From the NCBI GenBank assembly GCA_025331565.1, contig JAFREQ010000103.1, positions 921,001 through 985,000 on the forward strand: 64,000 bases of DNA, written 5' to 3'. This document shows, one piece after another, positions 41,201 to 53,138 of the stretch. This DNA comes from Holacanthus passer (lineage: Eukaryota; Chordata; Actinopteri; Pomacanthidae). The position numbers and the translations under genes were made by a program. A model generated the notes under the pieces. The model ran no database searches, had not been told where the DNA came from, and saw nothing but the letters and a program-made list of their open reading frames with translations. Each line of letters opens with the position of its first letter. Within the stretch, counting starts at the first letter, position 1.

Positions 41201-43043
41201 TGGGCCTCCACTAACCGAGGACCTTCCAGCATCATAGAGTCCATACTACGCCTTCGGTCTGTTAAGAGGCGCTGCAAGAGCTGTGAAATAACAGATAAAA
41301 GAATATTTCATGAGTCTCCAAGAAAAAAGAAAGAAAAAATATTTCAAAGCCCTCTCAGAGATTTGTGTTTTAAATCAAAAGATTTCTCAACAGTACTACA
41401 GAAAATGTTTCCCTTATGTCTGAGGTTTAATTTTGGATCATTGCTTGCAGGAAGAATTTGACATTTATCAAAGCCCCATTCTTGTTTTTTTCTGCCTTTG
41501 TGACAGAATTCCTGTCTCATGTGTCAAGATTACATTGTTAAGAGCCAGGCAGGTTTCACCTCATCCACAGAGCTCACAATGGGTGTGATTACAGCTGAAA
41601 GGTGAGAGACTTCCCCTCTTTTTTCATACCCCCAGGAAATGTTCACAAAGACTGACTGAAGCTCATTGTGCCTATGAACACCACCTATTCACCACTGAAA
41701 AGAACAGAATTGATATTATAAAGGAAGCAGTTGAGCATTTTCCATGACCTCAGCACACCTTTTTATAGGTAAACCTTTCAGGTGTATCCCCCCTACTGTG
41801 GTACTTCAAAGATGTTTTTTGGAACAAGAAATGAGGTGATGTGATGCTGGTGATAACAGACCTTTTGTTCTTGGAGCTGTGCTTTCACCACTTTGACCTC
41901 TGAGGATGGGGGTTTCTGATTGGCTGTGAGCTCCTCTATCTCACAGACCCATGTGAGCAAAGCCTCCAGGTTTTGGAGAAATGTCTCAGAATCTGTTGAC
42001 ACATCCCTCAGTGCCAAGGCAGATCTTGTTCCCTTGAGAAACAACATGAGAAAGTATTAGCTTTGAAGGCAACCAGTTTTACTGCTGCAACACAAGCAAA
42101 AAATAGCTAAAGATAAAAATATACCCTCCATCTATCCAGGCTGGAATCCTGGTCTGAGCTTGAGTGTCCATCACTTTGGAGCTAGGAAATAAAGACAGTC
42201 CACATGTTGTTTCAGTTCATAAAATCACTGTTTTAAAAGACCACCACGATGTCATAGAGTCAAAACATTGGTTTTAAAGAAAGAAAGTAGGTTAGAATAA
42301 ATGAGAATTTTGAGTCCAGATGAGAAGAGAAAAGAATGAAATGGAAGACAGATGAGATTTGTTGTGTTTGAAAGTTGGTTATCAACCTCAGCGAGTTCCT
42401 CGGCGACACCATTCAGGACTCTAACAGTTCTGGTGACTATAGGGTCTTTTCCCTTGTCTCCAGACGGATACTCTGTCACTTCCACAATTTCGGTTACGAT
42501 CGTCTCCGTCACCTCCGTCACCTCTGTGACTTCTCGTGATGCCAAAGTCTTCCAGGACCAGGGGCTTCCTTCTCTGGAGTCTCTCCTCTGGAAGCTGGCC
42601 CTTCTCTCTGAAGCGCTCTTGTCCGGGTGAGCCAGGGGGGACCTGGCAAACTCTGGAGGCACTGTTCTCCTTGTTAGTGTCCCATTTCGGGATGTTTTTA
42701 TTGGAGAAGGGCTGCTGCGCCAGGCGTTATCCAGAGTACTGGTACTCCTGATTGTGGAAGCAGGAGAGCTGCGGAGGGGTTTGTCTGAAACGGGAGTATG
42801 AGCCCCCTCCTCTCTCTTAAGATCAATTTCCTGCGCCTCTTTGTCGCTCTCCACCTCTCTTTCCTTGTTTGCATCCTCCTTTGCTTTGTCTTTGACAGCC
42901 ACTTCAGGTTTGGCCTCTCCATGTTGCTCCGGCGGCTGCCACTCTCTTCGTCGTTGATAGCACTCCTTCAGGAAGTCCTCATCTGACCTCACATGCTTGG
43001 ACTTCTGGCCCAGGCAGCTGGGCCGACTGATGAGGTTACCCAT
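28548..43043 (-). CDS. Spectraplakin tail gene: spectrin repeats, two EF-hands, GAS2 domain (MACF1/dystonin family), 39 exons
   Basis: I assembled 39 exons, each with an AG acceptor and a GT donor (one GC donor), with phases that fit throughout. The coding sum is 6,354 nt, about 2,117 residues. The protein is a 238-residue N-terminal region, a rod of about 1,610 residues (about 15 spectrin repeats), an EF-hand pair, a GAS2-related domain and a short tail. The rod aligns to the C-terminal part of the MACF1/dystonin rod, entering inside the repeat with ANQKPPSSEVKVVKAQLQEQ and ending at EEFANFDFNIWRKRY. MACF1 and dystonin use this module to bind and stabilise microtubules. The calponin-homology actin-binding domain, plakin domain and first half of the rod are absent. 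The gene lies on the same strand just downstream of plectin. No frameshift or internal stop was seen, so it should be functional. It could be labelled macf1-like or dystonin-like, but its position suggests a separate, plectin-linked paralogue. Confidence 0.92.
29668..30102 (-). other. GAS2-related (GAR) microtubule-binding domain (exons 35-36)
   Basis: Exons 30102-30028 (VSRQVSQCNCPKRFQVEQIS...) and 29785-29668 (FGDSQQLRMVRILRS, then VRVGGGWTALDEFLVKNDPC) form a complete GAS2 domain. The Cys-x-Cys pair, the RILRSTLMVRVGGGW core and the EFLVKNDPC end, all family hallmarks, are present. In MACF1 and dystonin this domain binds and stabilises microtubules. The exon boundaries are the same as I recall for MACF1 and dystonin, supporting common descent. 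Confidence 0.95.
30199..30699 (-). other. EF-hand pair of the spectraplakin tail gene (exons 33-34)
   Basis: Exons 30699-30537 and 30353-30199 are joined in phase 1 (VLAS|K). The first begins MEEFANFDFNIWRKRYIQW and holds the loop DRDQDGRISQKE; the second holds DMNSDGFIDYYE. Both loops keep acidic or amide ligands at positions 1, 3 and 5, Gly6, Ile8 and Glu12, so both should bind calcium. EFPTNSLEMNAVANIFD and DYYEFVSALHPSRDPY match the MACF1/dystonin EF region closely. The pair packs against the GAS2 domain in the family. Confidence 0.95.
30835..34172 (-). other. Spectrin-repeat rod, last part (exons 23-32)
   Basis: Exons are 34172-33966, 33882-33763, 33685-33516, 33416-33257, 32940-32746, 32495-32370, 31973-31830, 31599-31411, 31203-31092 and 31001-30835. 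This is the best-conserved part: QHKLEEALLFSGRFTDALQA, DWLYRAEPQLAED, AFQKELGKR, CHPDSIITLKSWI and LVSQWQKLWLLAVARQKHLE all match MACF1/dystonin closely. Exon 31 carries a Lys/Ser-rich break in the rod (KHKSISKQVSPSKRPLT) where MACF1 also has a variable basic linker. The rod ends in phase 0 at 30835, directly before the EF-hand exons. Confidence 0.93.
34281..38438 (-). other. Spectrin-repeat rod, middle part (exons 11-22)
   Basis: Exons are 38438-38235, 38149-37918, 37807-37581, 37484-37362, 37269-37168, 36737-36636, 36484-36320, 36184-36029, 35606-35409, 34952-34824, 34695-34525 and 34436-34281. Most are exact multiples of three; 38149-37918 and 37807-37581 are phase-1 partners. Landmarks shared with MACF1/dystonin are [54 protein letters not shown] and LSLAKEFHSNVQELL. 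The roughly half-repeat exon pattern is that of vertebrate spectraplakin rods. The mean intron is only a few hundred bases, which fits a compact fish genome. Confidence 0.9.
38792..42181 (-). other. Spectrin-repeat rod, first part (exons 2-10)
   Basis: Exons read off the splice sites are 42181-42125, 42032-41862, 41280-41114, 41004-40845, 40753-40669, 40414-40170, 39504-39385, 39230-39123 and 39010-38792. Exon 2 is a short Ser/Asp-rich linker (LQSDGHSSSDQDSSLDRWR). The others carry heptad-rich helices with the Trp of helix A (LLTWVCEIEEL, LQQWLISVEQTL, LHLWLGRIERELL, AWFRDTALSLEKL, SPWLKETQTLIGQL). LLQRLL.DRR and QKWEALK match the MACF1/dystonin repeat just after QKPPSSE. Between exons 7 and 8 the family alignment jumps: the two repeats holding the conserved QALLKQTTGEE and LLELVPWRAREGL motifs of MACF1 are missing, with the heptad register kept. 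Confidence 0.88.
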
Positions 43044-43123
43044 AATCCTTCAGCCCAGAGGCTAGTGAGGTAATAGTTGAGGTAAGGCCCCTCGGCCATG
43101 CATGCGGAAGATCCTTCAGCTAC
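42387..43123 (-). other. Exon 1 of the spectraplakin tail gene: lipidated N terminus and VTE-repeat region
   Basis: The exon starts after an acceptor at 43123 (TCTTATTCTAG), so at least one non-coding exon lies upstream. The ATG at 43043 has A at -3 and G at +4, and an in-frame TGA lies between the acceptor and the ATG, which fixes the start. A short overlapping upstream ORF begins at about 43101. The N terminus MGNLISRPSC has Gly2 and Ser6 as in N-myristoylation sites and Cys10 as a palmitoylation candidate. One MACF1 isoform, as I recall it, begins with the similar MGxxxSRPxCL. A charged Glu/Lys region follows, then a basic Ser/Arg-rich region (about residues 85-155), then imperfect VTEVTEVTETIVTEIVEVTE repeats (about 42475-42535). 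The donor at 42387 is GAG|GTTGAT, in phase 0. 219 codons. Confidence 0.85.
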
Positions 43124-46100
43124 CTAGAATAAGACAAGGGGGCTCTGGGTCATCATGCAGTGAACAAGTGCTCATTGAGTAAATACAAAAAATATACCAC
43201 TGCCCTTTTCTTTAAAAGCACAAATACTTTAAAGTCATTGCCACAGCTTCTATCTTCAGAAAACTCCTGTGAGACAAAGTGAAACCAGTCTCTCACATCT
43301 TTTATTTGCTAAATTTCGGTGCCAACATTGCCCTTTTCTTGGCAGCAAAAGACCAGAGGGAACTACAGCAGAGATACTTGGCCTGGATATTCCCCGTCCC
43401 TTTGTCTTCTTTTAGACCACATACACACATGCTCCCCATCTATCTCACATCACCAACTGAAATATTCCAGGCCTACAAATCAGTGTGACAGGCTTGTCGA
43501 GGATCCCACTGTTGAGCCTGGCACAGAGAAGCGGTGGCAAACAGCCAGCTCTTTTTCTAACTCGGCCTGGACCAGTCCTGGGAAACCCGTTAAGGATCTG
43601 ATCAAATATGACAGCCATAAAAACGCAGACATCGCCTCCGTTCTGTGGGGTGACAATAAGAGAGGGGGGGTAGGAACACAGACTGGCATGTGGGAAGTGG
43701 AGGGGGCGGTAGTTAGGAAAACATATCAACAGTATAGCTTTGTGTGCAGTGTAAAATGATGTTTTTTTGGAGAAAAGCAAAACACAAATGCTTTTCCATA
43801 TTGCTCACCAAGTGGAGCCTGTAGGATAGCAGCTGTTCTCTTACTATTCTGAATCCAACATTGATCTCATTAAAATCTTGTTTGACCAAAACGAGCATAT
43901 TACTGGAAAGACTCTCATTGGCAGTGACAATTTCAAACTGTGTCAGCCTGTCTGTTTCCCCCTCAGCTCAGTGCCTTCATTGTTTTGACAGAAGGGTTAA
44001 AGGTGAGTGTAATTATCTTGGTCTAGAGGAGCTGAGGTGAGCCCATCAGGAGATCACAGGGAGGGTTCCTGTCAAGGTCGGATCCTCCCTCTGAGGCAGG
44101 GTTGGACTGGTCCATTCAGAATTATATAGGTCGCCTCAGGTCATGCTTGGTGACTAAAGATCCGTGGGGGGGCAATATGGGTCAAGAAAGGGGAAAATGG
44201 GATGTTGGCTCTATAAACTACTGAGAGGGTTTTTTTCTGGCTTGAAAATGCAGAAGAGGCGGATTTATGGCATCTGTATGGGTGCAGTTGCATGCTACAG
44301 TTGTGCTGTAGACAAAATCATGCTGAATATGCAGCTCTCTTATCTTTTGCCAGAGGTTAGACACAAAGAAAATCTGCAGGCATGGAGAACTTCACATTGT
44401 GCTACTGTCAATATCCACCCCATATATGCATCAAATCTCATCTGTGTCTCTCCCAAATATGAAACTAATTTTAATTAATCACAGCTTTTAACTAAATGAG
44501 AATCTAAAATTGACCTAGTTTGATACAATGCCTCCATGTGCATTAGGCTAGTAATTACCTACATCAGGCCTGTCTCTGCAGAGCAGATGATGCAGTCAAG
44601 GGAACCACAGGGGAGGACACAGTCAGATCAGAGAGTGGTGCCCAGACAAAGCCTCAGCCTCACGATCAATGATTACCCAGTTAGCTCAGATCACTGCCCA
44701 GCGGTCTCCTGAGGAGGGCAGAGAGAGTGCCTGTGGCCGTGTTCACATGGGTTAACAATTCAAGAGAGAGGGTGTGTCGTGTCTGGTTACTGCACCGCAT
44801 GTGTGGTCGTTTGCTAAATTACATGGTTGCCTCTACAGTGATCTCACAGAAATGTAGGTGAGGATATGTTGAGTAGCGCCATTAGAGTGCACATGGTGGC
44901 ACGACCAGGGAGATGTTATTAAAAATAAATATGCAAATTGTATTTTTTCTACTAGACAGGGCTTGTCAGACACTGATAAGCGTACTTTTACAAACGGGCA
45001 ATCTTATCATTTTATAGACAGTTTTCAGCCTTCAAATGAAATTTAACAATGCCACGACCTACATTATTCCACAATCAAAACAAGCCAGGAAAACCCTCTC
45101 AAAATGCCTCAAGCCCGTATTTGACATGCACCTCTCACTTTCTAGCATAATGATACTAGAAGGAGAACCAGGGAACCAGAGAGCCACTCCACCATTTAAC
45201 TCATACAGCGGATGACCTAACCATCCCATCACTTAACCTATTTTGAAATGGCCCTTAATTCAGCCCAACCCTCTCTCTGCTCTCAGCGGTGATTTATGAT
45301 ACATGACTGCAGTCCATTTCCTGATGAACTTGATTATAACCATAGCATAGGGGCTTCTCCAAGGTGGGGCAAAATAGATATCAAAAAGAAGATTCTAATA
45401 TTATTGTTTGGATGAAAGCAAATACTAGTTTGTATTTAAAATCACAATTTGGGAAACGTGTATGTGTATATATTCAATTGTTTTAAGCAACACCTTACAT
45501 AGCAAAATACTATACAGAAGATGTAATGTTTGTCTTATGAATTGCATCGATTGACCCATTTAGATTTTTCAAGAAGCAATATATGGGTGGGTTTGTAATT
45601 AGTAGCAGAACAATAATCATCAATCACAACAGTACAGCTCCATAATGTGCTGTGTGTCTGCCTCTGGTAAGGGAGGTCCTGAAGTAGCAATCATGGTAGT
45701 GGTCTCTAATCAAGAATGGCAGCTGTGCATTCACCCGTGAGACTCATAACATTTTTGGGGTGGATGTTGAGCAAGGTCATACGTGCATCTCAAAGACAGT
45801 CCTCTAAGCACTCAATACAAAACTGCTGTATAGAATGAAATGTCAGCATGGCATGAATAGTTACTGAAAATGGCCATGCCTGCTGAGGTATGTTAAAACG
45901 TTGACCAGAATTTGGAATCCCTCCATTAAATCCAAAACTAAATAAAATATACTTACATCAAAATGATCCATTCACACTGATGTAATATTTCATTGGCTGC
46001 TACACTTCTAGTATAAGTAAAGAAAATCCCACAGTCACGGTCACATGGTTTCCTCAATCACTGACCAGCAAAGTCCCAAACCATACTCTCCCTGAGCTTA

Positions 46101-46153
46101 TCCTGGGTTACTGGCAGTTTTGGCGGTTTGAAGCTTACGTGAACCACACTTAC

Positions 46154-46660
46154 CCTGAAGCACAGTTGAGCCAAACAGCATGAGTAAAGGAATCCAGCCA
46201 GTCTTCAATCACCATTCAAAAAGGAGAGAAAGGGGAAAAAAAATCCAGCTTTGTTTGAGCATCCTTTGAACGGCCTCCCAGCTCCAACATCCCAAACTGA
46301 AGGCTCCTCACACACACACACACACACACACATACACATGCATACTCCCTCCTAACGCACACTCAATCAAGTCCACTCATTCACACATGCCCACATACAA
46401 ACACACTTTCTAAACACACTCACACATGCCCTGATAACTCATGCTTTTCCGTTGCCCACAGTCACAGGCAAACAATGTCCTCCTCTCCCCTCGCAGTGCA
46501 CCCCTCCCCTCCCCTCACTTCACTTCTCCTCCCACCAGCTCTGCTCCTCTCCCTTTCTTCTTTGTTGTGGGAGCTGTGATAGAGGAATTCCTTCCTTGTT
46601 AACGCCGCCGATGGGATAGTGCGCCCAGATGGAGACAATGTATTCCAACGGCTCAGTTGA
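46154..46660 (-). promoter_or_regulatory. Candidate non-coding first exon and promoter of the spectraplakin tail gene
   Basis: Exon 1 needs an upstream 5' UTR exon. A strong donor on the minus strand (TTCAGG|GTAAGTG) ends a possible exon at 46154, with a short upstream ORF starting in it. Upstream, at about 46,460-46,660, is a GC-rich stretch with several CpGs, and a (GCT)n run lies just beyond. No TATA box is obvious. A start site here would leave a first intron of about 3 kb. This is inferred from splice signals and composition only. Confidence 0.35.
46310..46333. repeat. (CA)n microsatellite
   Basis: A CA run inside the candidate first-exon region of the spectraplakin tail gene. Confidence 0.9.
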
Positions 46661-46752
46661 ACTCCCACAGTTCCCGGCCAAGAGCAGTTTTCACATGGAG
46701 GTCAGATTGTGCCAGTTCCATGCAACGACAAGGCGGCGGCATTCTCACCAGA

Positions 46753-46777
46753 GCTGCTGCTGCTGCTGCTGCTGCTC
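46753..46777. repeat. (GCT)n trinucleotide repeat
   Basis: Eight uninterrupted GCT units next to the CpG-containing candidate promoter at 46.4-46.7 kb. Not inside a supported coding frame. Confidence 0.9.
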
Positions 46778-48379
46778 AGGTTGCTCCTGTACCAGGCAGC
46801 TAGGCGGCAAAGTGCCCCCTTTACCTTCCCCAGGCTTTTTCTCTCCCCCTTCTCATCCAACAAAGCCCCTCCTCTGAGTCTGACTGAGGCTCAGAAACTC
46901 CATGCTGCTTCTGCTTGAAAAATGGGATGGGTAGGGGGGGCAAGAAAAGGAGAGTTTTCTAAAGACCCCTGGGCCGCCCTCGGAACATTCACATGTTAAG
47001 TGACAGCTGCCTCGGCCCATTCCCTCTCTCTCGATGGCGAGGGAGAGAAGTGCAGGCTACAAAAGAAGGGACCCACACCCACCCTGCTACCCACCCACTC
47101 ACACATTCACCCCCAACCCCCTTGCAGTCCCCTCTTCCCCATTCAGAGTCAGTTCAGCAGTCTCCACAGCAGCAACAAAGACGACTAATTACTGTAAAAC
47201 ATCTCAGATTACTTTTCAACTCACTTCCAGCCATTGCAAGCCGGGCCCATAAACAAAGAGGCTGGAAGCAAACACATCACACACACACACAAAAAATAGC
47301 AATGGGAAGATAATACAGAGTCTTTTCTCTGCTTTTGGCATGGGAACGCAAAGGAAGGACCCCTATGGTTAAATTCTATCATTCCCCATTTCAATAAGTC
47401 ACAATATTTGCCTTAGAAATGCAGAACACCAAGCATATCGTACTCAAACACACCGTTACAGCTGCATTTACTCACATTTTCTGGTGTTTGAACTGAACCA
47501 TGTAAACTTTTTCTGTTCAATTTATTTCAGGTGTTTACTTAGATATAAGCGCTGGCATTAATGTTCCTTTCAATACATCAGAAAAGGACATCATGTGTTG
47601 GTGCAGTAAAACAGAAGTGTGCATACAGGTGACAAAGAGCATTCACGCCCCAAATCCTGCCTTATTTATTCCTCTCCCTCTGTTTTTCTCCGGCCAGCCA
47701 AATAATCACCACCGAATGCGTGCATGCATGTACAGTACACACACCCACACACTCTCTCTCACACTGTCTCGCCAAATTAACACACAAAGACGCACATGCA
47801 CGCACATATACCTGCCACTCAGACTCCTCTGTGATCTACAAGGTCACTCATTTGAGTGTTAGGATGAGTTAAAGGTGAACACATCTGAAGGAGGACAAAC
47901 AATGGCCTTTTCAAAACCCCTTTATGCTCTATTTTCTTATAAAGATATCATTTGCTTTTAATCTCTCACCCACTGCAGTCGGAAGTGATAATATGATCTT
48001 TGAGTAAGAATGAATGTTCTCTGCTTGCATTCTACTGTGTAGGTACATACATATAACACCTCATAAAATATCATATTATCAATACCACTCTGTCCTGTGT
48101 AAAGTGCCGTCTGTGTTACATGTGAGTGGAACCTGTCAATGCAAACGTAATTTATTCAGCATGAAATGTGTGCAGAGTCATGATTTATTAGATATGGGTC
48201 ACAGGATCATGATGTAACTCCATTAACAAAGCTGTGAGTCCAGTATATTCTGCAGGAGCTACACGCAGAGTTTGTGACATTCAGAATTAGACACAACAAA
48301 AGATAAAAGTTGTTTCATTTTATTGTTGTATTAGATAAAAGTCTGAATTTTAATTTTGAAGTCTGTGCACTAAACAAGA

Positions 48380-48800
48380 TGAAGCGTTTACAACAATGCT
48401 AGATGCCCTGTGTCTTTAGTAGGTGATACTAACAATGTTCAACATCTTAGTTTAGTCTTTAGTTAGCATGCTAACATTTGCTATTTGGCACTTAGGTCAA
48501 ATTAGGCCTGAAGTCATTGGAATATTTTGTCTAGAGACCTTCAATATCTGTAGCAAATTTCATGGCAATCCACCCAATAGTTCAAGATATTTGATTCAAA
48601 ACCAAAGATATAAACCTCATGGTGGCCTGGAGTGAACATCAGAGGAGGGGATTCATCCTCTGGTGACCATAAATGTCTGCATAAAGTTTTATGGCAATCC
48701 ATCCAATAGTTCTTCACATATTTTGGTCTGGGTCAAAGTGATGGACATTACCATCCCTCAAATCATGCTGCTATCGTGGCTAAAAATGTATCAATTATCA
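48380..48800. repeat. Same dispersed repeat family (copy 3)
   Basis: Contains AGTTAGCATGCTAACATTTG, two versions of CATGGCAATCC(A/C)(C/T)CCAATAGTT-like sequence, and CCTCATGGTGGCC. It lies in the gene-free stretch between plectin and the spectraplakin tail gene. Confidence 0.7.
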
Positions 48801-51638
48801 CATAATGTGACATTAGGAAATTGTGCTTTTTCTTAGCCTCTTGAAGATGGACTTGATGAGGCTAGTAATAATTTGAGAAAACTGCTGAAATCTGTGGCAT
48901 GTGAGGTAACTGGGATGGGATACATTTTCATTGCAGCCTCACTTTGCAACTGATAACATATATTCTTGCATGAAAATAGTTCTAGTTGTGAAAAAAAAAA
49001 GTTGATGGTGTTTAAGGTTGTTCATTAAACTGGTGGTGGTGAAAACAGGCTGTTTCTTCTGCTTTGAAGTTGCTTCAGGTTTTCACCACATTACTGCCCA
49101 CTTCTGACCCCCCCCTTCAAGCCTCAATTTATGCAAATGGTGATAAAAAAACAAAAGCGGAGAAAAAAGAAAACTGAAAATGCCTGCCACTGTGGCCGAT
49201 GAGAGAGAGAGAGTGAATTGAATAGAATGACCCCTGTAGGGTCAAGTTATTTAACCCCTGAGTACTCCAGTGCTGATGCAAGAGTTCCCAGAGTCTCCTT
49301 GATTATACCACAAAACATATCCTGTATCTCTTATTCTTGTTAAGTGCAGTATTACAAAAAATAAAATAAATTATGAAGATGAGACATAGCTCATACAGCA
49401 AAGCAGTAAAAATGCACAAACTCACAGATAACTGTTTCTGGGGGTCACTCAGAGAGCTAATGTCTTTAGTCGTTTAATGAGCAAGTAAGGCCCACATTCC
49501 CCGTCCCCCCTTTCTTTAACTGAAAGGAACTGGCAGCGATGAGGCACCACTTTGCCAGGAAGACATTGTTGTAAAACCATGACACCTGATCCCAGCTTTC
49601 AGCATCCTGCAGCCCCCTCTGTACTAATTAAATGATTTTGCCAAAATTCTCTCCTCTCCATTTCACAGTGGGTGCACACAGTTTTTAAAAAGACAAGAGC
49701 TGATGTGGTTGAAGAGCAACTGGCAAGCTGAGCTATGCAATGATGCAATAAGCTGCTACTGAAAGAAAAAAAAAAATCTCATCTTTCTGTCGTCAGTAGT
49801 CCTCATTATCCTTCCAAAATGCATGTGATAATAGAGTGGACTCAGGTTGGGGGATAGAATAAAATGGGTTCTCAAATTAATGGGATTCCAAATTTGGAGC
49901 CTAAATTTGATCACGGCTCCCATGTGCCAAAGGACCAGGGTGAAAAAGATTAATTTTACTGGCTTGTTTTCCCCCTCCTCTGCCATCTCCACCTCTCTGC
50001 TGCCTTCAAATTAAATAAGACCTCAATGGCTCCTCTACAGAACATGGTAATTAGCCCTCTTCATGAGACATGAAAAAAAGAGGGGGTCCCCTTTCAGGGT
50101 CAAACCAGAAGCACCATTCAGCATGCACACTGTCATTTATCACCAAAAGAAGTTGCTTCCAAGAAAAGTGGATGAAAGGCTGATGGGCTTCCCTACTGGG
50201 TTGCCCGGGCCATGCTGGGCTGCCTGGATGCTAGAAATCACAGTCATGGGTGAGAAGGAGGATTTAGCAACAGAGACAGAGGAGTTCAACCTCATCATCA
50301 GCTCTGCGTTTGATTCAGCTGCTCCCGGGAAAAGAGGATTTACAGCCATAAGTCCACATCTTTCACTGAGCACAGGAAGGCACGGGCAATAAAGGAAGAG
50401 GCCCCTCATTGCCATTAACCCTGATAAAGTGTGTGAATCAAAAAATCTCTTATGGGAGGGATTACCTAAAGTGCTATAAGATGAAAATCAATTTGACACG
50501 CCAAGCAATTGGATGCAACATATCATCTCAACTTGAGTCTGTGGAATAAACAAGTTTGCTTTACTGCCATCCAAGCATCCTTTATTATTCATTTGTCTTG
50601 TAGGTGATTCATAGCAATGAACACAAGTCCCCTTCTTGCCTAAAGGTTATGACAGCGTCAGAGAGCGGGGAAGCTGTTTGCTGGCTGTCAGAAAACAGAC
50701 AGGAGAGGATAATAAGCTGTGATCTCTCACCCCTCTTCCTGGGCCTGTTTGTAAGTTGTGTGTACAAGGCTTTTGGGAGGCAGCATCTGCCACCAGGCTC
50801 AGGGAAACCAGAGACCTTTAAGACACAGAGAGCCTTTATCCAGCAGAGCCTCATCTGCGGGGGGGGGCAGAGAGAGAAGAACTTCTGACCTCAACGTGAC
50901 TGTCAAAGTGAAGAGATGTCACTTTGACTTGTCAGTGACATGGTGTTCAAACACAGTGTAAAAATATATTCTAACTTCACTACTACTCACATGTGTAAGG
51001 ATTTCATGTTCACAACAACTCAACCCTTATTTATAACCGGATGTAACTCAACATAATTGTATGTACATAATCATGTAGTTTTCATGTATCAAGATATCCC
51101 TTGAGTTTTGTCAGCCGACTGACTCTCCCTGTAACATCCTGTGTAATATTTACAGAATATTTTAAATAATATAAAGTGCATTGTTGTGTCACATATTTCA
51201 TTCACTTGATTAACTAAAAACAAATACTCCCTTATGGTTATTGTATATATTGTATTTTTGGAGATTTGAACATCTACACTTACATGACATCTGGGCAACT
51301 CCATCTGCTGAGGAGGATCGTGTTATACGATCGAAAGCTCCAGAGCAGCTACTTAATGGACCTTGTGGAATAGCTACTGTGATATCAAATTAAATAAACA
51401 GTGATGGGAAGTGTTATTTGTATCATCTAGGCCTGATCTAATCACCAATCTAATTCTAGTCAATTATGCAGACTTTAGTGAATTGATGATTCACATTTAT
51501 TAATGATCTTTTTTTCATATTGAAGCTCCTCTGGTCCATAAGGTATGAATTCATAAACTGAATGGTATTTACATTTGAAATGCTTAATATATTCATGCTT
51601 GGCAACCCCCAGTTTGAGGCTCATGTGTATCCGAGTGT

Positions 51639-51860
51639 TCATGGGAAAAACAGTTTAAGATGTGTCAGTGCATGTCTTGTGTTAAGGAACAGGTGTGGGT
51701 CCCTCTCCTGTGTATTGTAGAAGGGTCTGTATATGGGGGGCTGCTGGGGGATGTCCTCATTCATGCTGCTAACTAACGAGTCCCTCAGGCCCAGACTGAA
51801 ACCAGCAGTGCAGCAGACTAACTGCATTACCATGACAAAGGTCTGTGGTCGGATGCAGGA
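51639..51860 (-). other. Possible exon-like frame, unrecognised
   Basis: A minus-strand frame reads LRDSLVSSMNEDIPQQPPIY, then RPFYNTQERDPHLF, and ends in a stop at 51639. Its composition looks protein-like (Pro/Gln/Tyr) and it has AG acceptors upstream, but no donor-linked partner exon or known domain was found. Confidence 0.18.
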
Positions 51861-53138
51861 TGATAAAGGCATGGTAGAGATAAAAAGACACCCCCTTATT
51901 TCACACACTCTGATTGGGGGTCAGGCTAAAGCTCTCCAAAGCGTTCGAGCTTTCCTGACGTGATAAGACATGCCTGTGCATCTTACACGTCAGTCCCCAG
52001 GGAAACGGGGACAAAACGAAACATGTAAAAAGAATTTTTTAACTAAGAAGAACGTCGTCTGTTGAAAAATGTTTTTGTAAAAGCTCTTCCTTGAGATGGT
52101 CATCAATGAGTCTCTTTCAAAGGTCACACGGGTTCAGACACAGATCGTATTTTGTCCCTCGGCCCTTTTTAACCATACAATCAATTAATGGCTAAAACAT
52201 TCAGTCAGGACAATGGAACACATTTACTTCAATGGACCATATAACTAAATCAACCAAAACCAATTTTTACTATAACAATAAAAACATCAAACACTCTTGA
52301 TCCTTTTGTGTTACTGATTCACAGCTCATTGAAGAAGCTGTAGTCACCCTTCACTCAGGATAATCAAATAAATTATTACCTCAACATCCTGCTGCACTAC
52401 ACAGCTGTATCATGTTAATGTTGTGGCTTTCAGCTGGTGCTGCACAATAGGTTAAGTTCAATGAAAGTGTTTCTTATCTAAATGAATTAATTCTTTCAGT
52501 GTCAAGGCACAATTCCCCCATAAGATAAGACAGAATGTTAGTTTCATTGTACAAATGAACAATATTCAATTGGCAAAATCTCAGTTTTAGTACACATTTG
52601 TCTCAGACAGCTGCTTTGGAGAGACATAATCTGATTGGTTGAGTTCAACCTGATGGGAGGAACCTAAACACAACAGGTTCATGGCCAATTAGACTGATGG
52701 GAAAAGAGACAAGTGGAGAAAAGGTAACTGATATTTAAGGCTGGCTTGCTCGCAAACCTGCTGACCTGCCGCGATCATAAACGCATAAATATTTGATCAG
52801 AGTTCCTTGTTTGCCATTCAAGCTTGTCATTGTACAAGTACTACGACTAAGAGATTTTGAACCCAACCAGTAACAATCTCTGGCTGCAGCCTTGACTGAC
52901 AATCTGTACAAATATTGGTATAAATGGTTGTATGACAAAATCTACAGTTGGTGTTCAATAAATGCCTCAATAGTCAGATCAGAGTGCTCTTACCATGAAG
53001 ATCCTGCTTTTCTTTTTTTCTGCCCCCTTGCCTCTTCCTCCCATCTGAGTCTAATGTCTTTTCAGTGTGTGCGCTCATGTGTGCAGAGGGCCTCCAATGC
53101 CAAGCACTCCTCTAGCCTGGCTGTCCAGGCCAGGCACA

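Noticed and set aside
42252..42386. Extension of exon 1 beyond AEELAE to the next stop
   Set aside because: A donor at 42387 and the next in-phase exon at 42181 explain the sequence better; the extension is low-complexity and unlike the family.
46462..47313. Several plus- and minus-strand frames in the GC/CA-rich region
   Set aside because: Their composition comes from microsatellites and CpG-rich DNA; no conserved domain or splice-consistent structure.
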